The position numbers and the translations under genes were made by a program. The notes under the pieces were generated by a model. The model did no database searches and was not told the origin of the DNA. It saw only the letters and a program-made list of their open reading frames with translations. This document shows, in pieces, positions 55,739-64,000 of a DNA stretch of 64,000 bases; the stretch's first letter is position 1, and each line of letters opens with the position of its first letter. The stretch comes from Siderastrea siderea (Eukaryota > Cnidaria > Anthozoa > Scleractinia > Rhizangiidae), in the NCBI GenBank assembly GCA_964030785.1, contig OZ034968.1, positions 48,383,230 through 48,447,229 on the forward strand. Direction: 5' to 3'.

Positions 55739-58700
55739 ATTGGGGGAGGGGGTTACTCCTTTAGTGCAGGATTGTCAAGACCATTGTAAATTCAGATATA
55801 ATTTAATTATAATGGGGTCTTGATGCTGGCAAGCTGTTGTTGGGGTGTTCACCTACATACCAACAAGTGTATTTAATAAAAAGTTTGCAAACTTTAGTTC
55901 TTTAGTGAAGACACTTATAATGGAATCAAATCATGATTGGAACTCATTTACTTATTTTAGGATTTTGCTCAATTAAATGTTTTTCAATGCACCCAAGATT
56001 GTTTATGAAATATATGTATCAGCTGTTTCGGTGTGATTGTTCAGTTTTAAACTCACTAGGTGAAATAATAGACCAGCTTACTCTACAGCTGAATTATTTG
56101 GGCCTGTTATTATATGGCTAGTAATACAGTTTAAAAATTTATACCACACTCTGCAAGTGAGACCTTTCTGTTAAACAGTCTTCACCACTGCATGAGCCTT
56201 TAGGTCAGTGTAATTACTGTAGGTCAGCAACAAAACAGTTGGACATTTATCACATCCCTGGAAACCAGTTTTTAGGCAATAATTTTGAAAGAACTTTCAA
56301 AGTAGCACAAAAAGTGTACTGGACTGGCAAGTCGACTACAGCTGTAGGAGCAACAAAACAGTTGGACATTTCTCACATCCATTCAAAAATCTAAATAATT
56401 GAATAATTCAAATCTTTTCTATTATGTTCAAAGCTCTTTGGGACTCTGTGCTATCTACTACTGAAGACAACTCCAAATTGATGTTCACAATTCTTGGTAA
56501 GGCCTTGGTGGCCTGTAGTTATTAGTGATCTATAACTAATTTTCACTCAAGTAGTTGCATTTACTAGTAAGTGCAAAATACTGAAAATTTAATTTGCCTT
56601 CTAACAACCAGTAAGAATCGAAGTAGAATGGTGTAGTTTCTTAGGCATATAAGTTTTTTGACCATCCCGAAAAGGGTTGCCCTTGAGTAGAACAAGATCA
56701 CAATGAGAACAAACAACGTTTGTTGGAGTGTGAGAATCTAAAACATTCAATTACTTCTTTGTGTAATTTTGTTTATGCATTTATAAGCTTAATATTTTTT
56801 CTAGCGGTACACAATGCAGGTAAGACTTACTAACTCCACACTAAAGTAATGTACTTACTTTATTAAGGAGGATACTCTATAATTTGAAAACTGGTACAAC
56901 GCTTAAAAAATTTTGTAACGGTCGACGTCAGGCGCGATATTATTCTGCAATACAAAACACTTCCTAACAACATGCTATTTTTTAACTTACGTTCACACCG
57001 ATTAAAAATGGCATTACATTTTCCTAGACCTGTTTCCCCGACTACTGCAGGCTTTCTCAAAACGTAAGTTACAGGTGGTGACCACGAAAACAAATCGTCC
57101 TATCCATCCACAACCGACCTCGTCTAAGACTTATAACCCTTACGCTGTTCTCGTTCCTTTTACTTCTGTGTTTCTTCTCGAGCTCACAGTCAACACTTGC
57201 CGAAAGAAAGAAAGACCTCCAACAACTTTGGTGGCCATCTTGAATTTAAGAGCTCGATCACGTGGTCACGCGTCGACCAATCAGACATTTTTCGCCAGTG
57301 AAGCCGAGAGTGGCGTGACAACTTCTGCGCATGCGCAATTGCCTATCTTGTCGTGTCGAAATTTTCAACATTTTGTAACTTAGGAAGAACATAATTTCGC
57401 TTCCGCTCGGTAAATTTCTTTGATTTTTTGCATGCTAACTCTTATATGCCCAAAGAGTTTTTCAAGCGAGATTAAAAAAATTCTGTCGTACGGGAGAAAA
57501 GTTAAAGGTAAATTCGTAAAAAAGTGTTTTTTGCTGAAAGTTTTCGACAGAATTTTCTTTAACTTAATCCTCAGGTAGCTTACTAGAATCAAAGGCCGTA
57601 TGCAAAATTTAAAGAAATTTCACCGTCAAATTTTCAAGCAAACTCAGGATATCTCTATTTTATGGTCATACTTCGAAACCCAACTGCGTTGCCATGGCAA
57701 CAAATTTCTTAAGGAATCTACAAAAAAATGACACTTTGATATTATCGTTATTTTGTGGCAAGATTTGATCATGATTGGCCAACTCTAACCTAAATATTTT
57801 AACTCCCAAATATAATGCATCGAAAAAAACAAGAACCCTTTCGAGCCACCTTAACCGTTGTGTTTACAATTAATTTCTTTCATCGATCGTCACGTCGATC
57901 ATTGAAATTGAACAAACGGTAGGTTTCATCAGGAAGGCTTTCCACTTCAAAATATCAAGACAAGACATAAAATAAAATACAGTGAAATGGGACAGGAGCA
58001 TTTAACAAAAACTATCACACATTCATGGCGAGTCGGTGCGAAAATCATGAAGCGGTCTAAACAAGTACTAAAAAAAGTACAGCCGCAAACAAACAAGAAG
58101 GAAGGAAAGGCGAGATTTTTTTCGGCTTTTTTTTAACACGCAAAATTGACACTGGTTTACCTGCACTCGTCGTAGCTCTGTGTGCCAACAGGTCCAAATG
58201 TTCAGATAGAAATCGGTTGCCATGTAAACGGAGTTGAATTGCTTTTCCAGTTGTTTGAATGTTGTTTTTACCATCCCGTCCGCAACCTCTAAACCGAGAA
58301 CAACTGCATTTTGCGCTTTGCGTTTAACAAACTATGATGGTGAATTCTAATGTTCCTCGCTACAGTAATCTTGCTTCTGAGCTGCATAGAAATTACCTCT
58401 TCAAGTTCAAATTTGTTCTGTCTTCAGTTCGCTCAAACACGCACATGATGGCTCCGTTGTGCGAACAGATTACAAACTTGTTCAGTTTCAACTCCAGCAG
58501 CTAACATGGTGAAATTATACAGCTTCAGTCCGCTTTGAACGATGATTACAGGACCTCCCTGAAAACACTCAACGTGATGGGAGTATCCTCTTTAAAGATT
58601 AATTAATTAATTATTATTACAACAATGTTTCAGGAAAAATCAAACATGTACCATATTTCAGAGCCAATAATTAGAAGATTTTTTCCAAAACTTGTGCTAC

Positions 58701-58900
58701 TTTGTTCAATTTCGAGCAGTTTTCATTGATTCATTCAGCTTTGCAGTGAAACGCTGCAACACTTCGCAAGGTTTTGGCGCCTTTTTCGTTCAGTCATGTG
58801 ATCGATTGTTGTTCCGTTTAAATTTCTTTTCTCATTTTTCCCGTTCTTTCTTCATTTTTTTTTTAAATAGTGGTTAATAATGGTAATTGAACTGAGTGGA
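52863..58900. other. Unassigned 6-kb stretch
   Basis: No family was recognised. Locally: a 13-bp inverted pair CCACCCGGTCCAA / TTGGACCGGGTGG at 54235..54247 and 54309..54321; a possible first-exon context ATGGCACAGAAAAGgtcagt at 54180, with no matching second exon found; a TTG run at 55707..55740; and a direct repeat GCAACAAAACAGTTGGACAT at 56226 and 56348. A GC-richer, CpG-bearing stretch with GCATGCGC (53890..54180) and another near 57220..57330 could be promoters. Confidence 0.35.
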
Positions 58901-58908
58901 GTGCTATT

Positions 58909-58994
58909 TGGTCTGAAATCATACGTGTGATTTCAAAATCGAACGAGCGCGCAGCGCGAGTTCGATTTGAAATCACAAGTATGATTTCAGACCA
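58909..58994. repeat. Perfect-arm palindrome centred on GCGCGCAGCGCG
   Basis: Arms TGGTCTGAAATCATAC...TTTCAAAATCGAAC and their complement flank a GC-rich centre. The arm length is about 36 bp. It lies 29 bp outside the left inverted repeat of the recombinase element. Confidence 0.8.
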
Positions 58995-59023
58995 AAACTG
59001 CGCGACACGAAGTTCAAATACCA

Positions 59024-60334
59024 CTTTATTAGACCCATTTTGAAATTTTTTGTCACTATTAATATTTATTTATCCACTTCAGGAAACCCGAGTTTTAAAG
59101 AAACGGAACCGGAAATGCTGTAACATAAATTATGCAAATGATAATGTCATGTGACAAAGCTCACTCGTGCGTAAACGAAAACAAGTTTAGTCCTCATCGT
59201 CTGACTCAATAATGCAAGCCCTTCGCTTTTTCTGTAGTTTCGGAGACTTCGGGGCTTCTTTGGAGTAACTGAAAATGAAATTAATTGAACGTACAACCCG
59301 AGTAATTTTGTGCTGGAACCGGAGCTGAACTGCTGGCGAAAGCTGCCATGTACTGGGAAGCAAAACCAGGTTGGAATCCTGGAATTCAAGCAGACTGAAA
59401 TGCAGGATTGAAACCCATTATCTGATTCATCCGGCTCCGTTCCTGGATATGGGGAATAGATGACAGAGGAGTTCGTTGTTTGACGGCAATCGCTTGATTT
59501 GAGGTGGCCCCATTTGCACTGTTTAGGCTAACTTTGGAGGATTTGCTTGCACTATTTTGGCTTGAAGGTTTGCTGAATCCACTGATTGTGTGAGAAAGTT
59601 GCTTTCTCTGATTTTCGTCTAGTTCGTAGTAGTCATCCAAAGAAGATTCCCGTGAATGGCCCGTGATTTCACAGATGAAATGGCGCGGCTGACCAGATTT
59701 CTTCAGTCGATGTCAAGATGGCAGGAGGAGCACCACGAATTAAAAACATTCCTCCACTGTTTTCTCGAGCGGGAAGTATTTTTGTTTACTGCAACAGACT
59801 TGAGCTCTTCGGTATCTTGGTTTGAAACTACAGGAAATCTTGAAACGTCTGCTGCTTTTGTTGCTGTTGTTGTTTTGGTTTTGGTGCCGTTGGACTCGAG
59901 ACCGTGCGGAACTGCAGCAATATTTGGAGAAAAGTCGGCGCTCATTTGATTAAAACTGACATCAAAAGTTGGAAAATCATCTGCCAGTAATTGTTCAGCC
60001 GCAAGGAGATCATTGTCGTCGTTTAAAAACTGTAAGCAGTAAAGAAGAGTTGAATTCATCCATTTTTATCTGGAAATGGGGGAATTTGGGCCACAGAAAT
60101 TGTAAAATTTCCCCCAAAATGACTTTTTTTGCCTTATTTTTTTCTGCAATCTGATTAACTAGTGCAGTTAAGCCATGAAATGTGATTGACTAGTATTATT
60201 TCCTTTTCATTTTGATTAATTAAAAAATGATGCGATTTAGAGTAAAAAATAGTGCGATTCGTGAATAAATCGCACTGTTGAGAGCCCATCAGATTGCAAG
60301 GATCACTAGTCATTTCAAAATGGGTGTAATAAAG
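59024..60334 (-). mobile_element. Internally deleted tyrosine-recombinase (DUF3504/Crypton-like) element with inverted ends
   Basis: The segment 59024..59046 (CTTTATTA-ACCCATTTTGAAA pattern) recurs inverted at 60312..60334 with one mismatch in 23 bases. Between them lies a minus-strand recombinase gene relic. Cryptons classically lack terminal inverted repeats, so the link between these ends and the gene is inference. Right of the gene there is also a small palindrome AGTGCGAT...ATCGCACT (60250..60275). Confidence 0.5.
59187..60059 (-). pseudogene. Tyrosine recombinase-like protein (DUF3504 type), central domain deleted
   Basis: The minus-strand ATG at 60059 opens a 118-codon frame: an acidic leader and then VNKNTSRSRKQWRNVFNSWC, the usual start of the core-binding domain. 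After codon 118, at about 59703, sequence jumps to the C-terminal catalytic end, HFICEITGHSRESSLDDYYE, which carries the His/Arg-like ITGHSR box and the Tyr nucleophile region, followed by DENQRKQLSHTISGF. The Arg-Lys-His catalytic middle, some 250 residues in relatives, is missing. The frame differs across the joint. A stop at 59390 precedes PGFASQYMAAFA and a last piece KKRRACIIESDDED ending at 59187..59189, behind an ATTTTCAG acceptor. Such proteins cut and rejoin DNA through a Tyr; this one cannot. Confidence 0.65.
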
Positions 60335-60346
60335 TTTTTAATAAAA

Positions 60347-60458
60347 CAATTATTCTACTCGAGCTTGCTGGATATCAACTGATTATAACCAACTCGGCGC
60401 TACGCCCTTGTTGGTTATCTATCATTCGTTATCCAGCGCGCCCTCGTAGAATAATTAT
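60347..60458. mobile_element. Short palindromic MITE (AATTATTCTAC arms)
   Basis: Left arm 60347..60377 (CAATTATTCTACTCGAGCTT and GCTGGATAT) and right arm 60430..60458 are reverse complements. Inner GATTATAACCAACTCGGCG pairs with TTGTTGGTTATCTATC. No coding content. Confidence 0.7.
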
Positions 60459-62899
60459 TAAATAGAATATAAGATAAATTCTTGTGGAATTTAAAATATG
60501 ACATGTTTTTGGGGACACGTTTTTAGAGTGTGTGATGAAATGAGCTACGAAACTCGTTTTTACATGCGATGTCAAAAAAGTTATGATCTCACAGTTTGAG
60601 TTAAGACAACTAAAAATTATGTATGTACGGCTGGACTTGGTGTGGGTTCTCTTGGGGAACGACCCGGGAGGTGTGGGGGCAGGTCCTCTGGCCAGACGCG
60701 TTTTCAGGGATGTTCTTGTAAATTTACCCAGATATATTTCGGCATTTAACATTTTAAGAATAGCAAAAGTGTACCTCAACTAAGCTGAGACAAAACTGCC
60801 GTCAGCTATAGGCCATAACCGCAAACTGGAAGTTAAAGTTGGTGGGTTTATTAAAACCTTAGCAAAGTCACAAAGTCCACGAAACGTGTTTACAAATCCC
60901 TATGCTTAGCCATGCGGAGACTTTTCGAACTGCTGATTCGACGAATATTGTTGGCGACCGGTGTCCGGTATAATACGTATAAATGACGGCCTAATGGGTT
61001 GCAATATAATTTACCTGTTTTTAATTCATATTATGAAATCATATATGAAACCGAGGAATTACAGTCAGTTCAAGACACAACCGGTGAGCTGGAGCCGGGC
61101 GATGTGTTTCACAAGAGATTTTGTCATTTATTCCGAGACTTATGAGAACGGAACTCTACGCGTCAAAACAACAAACATTCTATGACGCTGAACGCACGCA
61201 AAATAGTATTATCACGGACACTGGCATTAGATTTAAAAACTGTTTTTGAATTGTCTTGTATTGCCGGTAGACGATATAGCTCGATATGAAGTACCGTTCA
61301 GAAACAAACTTTGCAAACGTTTTAACCGTGCGTGCTAGAACACGAGAACGGCAGCCCTTCAAACTTGTCGGAAAGTGTCTCAAAAGCCATTAATTATATA
61401 TTTTACTTTTTCTCTAGTTCATCTTTTAGTTGGAAACGAACGATTCAAATCGACTTGTGATAAATCATACTTCTTTGGGCAAAAAAAAAGAATGTTGCGA
61501 GCAGAACTCTTAAAGTTCAAAGCTAGCTATGAACAACAATTAATTGAGCTATTATTAACGAATATCCATAACATACTGCAGAATTAATAAAGGGCTCTAA
61601 GTAGAAATTTCCATTGTTGATGAAGATGACAATGCCAAGTAACACCTGCTGCCCTCAGGTACAGATAACACAGCCTCTGACGCTAAACTGTACGCCTACC
61701 AAGCTACCTCAACCAATAACTGCCACAAAACCGTCTAAGTTAGTCTGAGAAAACACCCGACGTTTCGCGAGGTCGCCACCACATCCATAACATCACGAAG
61801 TCGCCACCGGTGTTTCCTCAGGCAACGTCAAATTGAAGTGATTAATCATCCACGAGTCTCTCAGTGAACATAAATATTAAGGACGTAAGGAAACGCAACC
61901 ACGCTATCACATAATCAAGAGCGATTACGTTGGGATGAAAATTTTACCTATACAGAAGCCGAAAACAAGCGGTGGAAACCGGCTACAACACATGCAAAAC
62001 GTACACTGAAACTCTTTGGATAACTTCTCAGTAAGGAGTTGTCAGGCTTCGAAGACAAATACACAAAATAAAAGGTATGTCAGACTTATAGTTCAGAAGA
62101 CAACCTTAAGTTATAGAGTTAAGCAAGAAGAGTGTTAAGTGGAAAATATATAAGGCCTGCAATTACGCGTTTTTTAAGGTTGAAAAAAGTACATATACAA
62201 GGATGGTAGACTGAGCAAACAGTTAACCGCGAGTTATAGTGACAGCAAGCCACCGTGCTTACGCTGATCAGCTTGATCTAAAAACCACAGCCATTTGACG
62301 TTCGGTTTGACAGTCGTTTGCTGAAATTTCAGCTGTAACGTATACCTTGAGCTGTCTGTGAACGTCTGAGAAATTTTAACCACCGAGGCTAAGAACGTGT
62401 TTGTTCTTCCCCTTAGTCTGTGAACGCACAAACATATTTCTAAACAATCGTCGTAAAACTTTTCTACCAATTTTCTCGTGCACTGTACATCGTCTGCCTA
62501 AGGCATACTGTGGTTGTTTCTATCACAACCATCCATCACCAATGTCGCAAGAAAATTGTAAATAAATGATCTGGAATATTTAAATAATTGCCAAATAAAT
62601 TTACCAGTGCTGTGTGAACGCAACTTTAGACTAACTGTAAATGTTGCAGTTACTGAAATTAAGAAGAGGGAGAGGGGAAGTACGCCTTTTGTTAAAGTAA
62701 AGTACTCGTGCACGGATCCACTTTCTTTTTTTTTTTTTTTTTTACAAAAAAGGAACTCACAAACCAACCAAAGGCGGCTTCGTGAACAAAATGAACTTAA
62801 ATATCACTTCATGACTAAAAAATGGAATACGGATGCTAACCGAGAAAAACAACAACAATAACAAGTTTATCGTTTAGAATTTTTTCTCTGTTATAACAT
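60459..62899. other. Unassigned sequence
   Basis: No gene family recognised; open frames reach at most 116 codons and overlap on both strands. A poly-T run lies at 62728..62744. Confidence 0.35.
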
Positions 62900-62901
62900 A
62901 G

Positions 62902-62990
62902 AGGGCAAAATTACTGATTGCTGATTGGTTGAGACAGAGGGCATTTTTTCTTAATTTTCTTTCCAACGAGGGCAAAATTACTGACTCCTG
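62902..62990. repeat. Tandem pair GAGGGCAAAATTACTGA
   Basis: The unit GAGGGCAAAATTACTGA..CTGATTGG occurs at 62902 and 62968 with a spacer of about 45 bp. Confidence 0.6.
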
Positions 62991-63159
62991 ATTGGCCAAG
63001 CGCCAAAAATACTCGCATTTGATTAGCTGAGCGCGAGAGCGCGCCATTTGCATTTTGTAAGCGTCTTGAAACGAAAAGCAGATTTTGAATTGGATTTTGA
63101 GTTGTTCAACACAAGAATATCGTTTCAGAGTTTAAATCTAACCGAGTTGGTTGGCAAAA

Positions 63160-63304
63160 ATGGTTGGAAATCAGGTGATAGCTCGAAGAGAAATTCCAGA
63201 AGGTGAACCTGAATGTTTTACGAGAAACAGCAAATGGTTATTTGTTTTAAAACTACCGAAAACCTTGGTTAATTCAGCGAGCGAGAGGTCGCTTCGCAAC
63301 TCAG
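63160..63304 (+). CDS. Possible first coding exon, unknown product
   Basis: An ATG in the good context AAAAATGG opens 48 codons (MVGNQVIARREIPEGEPECF at the start) up to CTCAG|GTAAAT, a plausible splice donor, and a stop follows six bases later. Composition is protein-like, but no family is recognised and no second exon is seen before the window ends. It could equally be a repeat fragment. Confidence 0.2.
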
Positions 63305-63544
63305 GTAAATAAATTAAGTCTTACTTAGTTTGAGTTTTGAGTGTGAGTTTGTCAATGAACTAGAACTGTAATTATCTCAAAAGATGAACATATGCATAAA
63401 AGACAGTTTTCTTTTTGTTCTGGACGCTGAGTAGTAGTTTAATAAACTGCTTGTGTGGAGAATTGTTTATTCTGAGGGCCGAAATTAATAAGTGCCAGCC
63501 AAAAAACAAAAACAAAAACAAAACTGAAAAGGGCGGTGGGGCCT

Positions 63545-63577
63545 CCGCTTTTAGGCTTCGCTAAATCTATATATTTC
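63545..63577. repeat. Copy of the CTCCGCTTTTAGGCTT repeat end
   Basis: CCTCCGCTTTTAGGCTTCGC and the following TAAATCTATATAT match 25247..25275 with few changes, marking a second member of the family seen in FGFRL intron 5. Confidence 0.7.
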
Positions 63578-64000
63578 CTTTTAAAAGGTGTTATTGCACA
63601 ATTTTCCAGGCAACATTGAAAAGTTGTACTTACGCCCCATAGTTCACTCTTGGGTGTTTTGGTACAAGCACAGATCGATAAAAGTTGAGTGTATTTACAA
63701 AACAACTAATCAAGAACTCTGAGTTAATGAATTCCAGCCCGAGAATTCATAAATAAAAAACGAACATAGTGTTTTATAGGCTGTCAAAAGTTGAGATGCA
63801 AGTTCAAAATGACCACCAGTTTCCGCAGAATTTTCATGCCATGCAATAAAAACCCCTTTGTTTAGTTAAGTTTTTAAATAGCTTGGTTCCCAGCAACGTC
63901 GGTGGCTTACATTTTGATTTTAGGTGGAATGTTGCGGCTATTTTTGCTCGCAAAACTGCCGAAGATTCAAACCATTAACTGCAAGCAGCGAGGAGTGTTA

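Noticed and set aside
59269..59298. Intron joining the last two pieces of the recombinase relic
   Set aside because: The only donor-acceptor pair would leave about 30 bases, too short for a normal intron, and an in-frame stop lies upstream.
1..64000. CRISPR array, bacterial operons or phage genes
   Set aside because: The repeats are microsatellites or transposon ends; coding regions are spliced or retroelement-derived; nothing prokaryotic was seen.

Overview
This is eukaryotic, AT-rich nuclear DNA, most likely from an anthozoan cnidarian (a stony coral or close relative). The grounds are one intron-rich metazoan receptor gene with GT-AG exons and metazoan FGFR-type immunoglobulin domains, and a dense, decayed mix of transposon families typical of cnidarian genomes (Penelope-like, CR1/L2-like and L1/Tx1-like LINEs, BEL/Pao, Ty3/gypsy, hAT, tyrosine-recombinase/DUF3504 elements, tRNA-derived SINEs and many MITEs). 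The species call is inference; nothing in the window names it. No bacterial features, CRISPR arrays, rRNA genes or convincing functional tRNA genes are present. The one host gene that can be assembled with confidence is a six-exon, + strand gene (13691..26398) for a fibroblast growth factor receptor-like protein: signal peptide, short linker, FGFR-type Ig2, FGFR-type Ig3, stalk, one transmembrane helix and a 14-residue tail with no kinase. Every internal exon is phase 1 at both ends and the joints keep the reading frame, which strongly supports the model. It resembles FGFRL1 (the kinase-less decoy FGFR), but has no Ig1 domain and almost no cytoplasmic tail. Its introns hold a Penelope-like fragment, a foldback pair of tRNA-derived SINEs, a 5'-truncated LINE, a palindromic MITE and a short-TIR element. 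Layout: 1-3.3 kb, two opposed fragments of one Penelope-like family; 3.3-8.6 kb, no recognisable gene; 8.6-9.2 kb, a pogo/Tc1-like MITE in a TA microsatellite; 9.2-13.7 kb, unassigned; 13.7-26.4 kb, the FGFRL gene; 26.6-31 kb, MITEs including a PIF/Harbinger-type element with a TTA duplication, plus a recombinase fragment; 32.4-44.0 kb, a BEL/Pao retrotransposon with matching LTRs, a tRNA-Tyr primer-binding site and a polypurine tract, split by a hAT element and padded by about 4 kb of unassigned DNA before its 3' LTR; 44.18-48.28 kb, a Ty3/gypsy element with a GGGTG target duplication whose 5' LTR and leader are mostly deleted; 48.7-50.45 kb, an L1/Tx1-like LINE interrupted by a SINE with a 13-bp target duplication; 52.4-52.9 kb, a large pentanucleotide microsatellite; 53-58.9 kb, unassigned; 59.0-60.3 kb, an internally deleted tyrosine-recombinase element bounded by inverted repeats; 60.3-64 kb, MITE and repeat remnants. 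The retroelement and transposase reading frames are all broken by stops, frameshifts or deletions, so they appear to be inactive fossils. Nested insertions give a partial relative chronology: the BEL element predates the hAT inside it, and the L1/Tx1-like LINE predates the SINE inside it.
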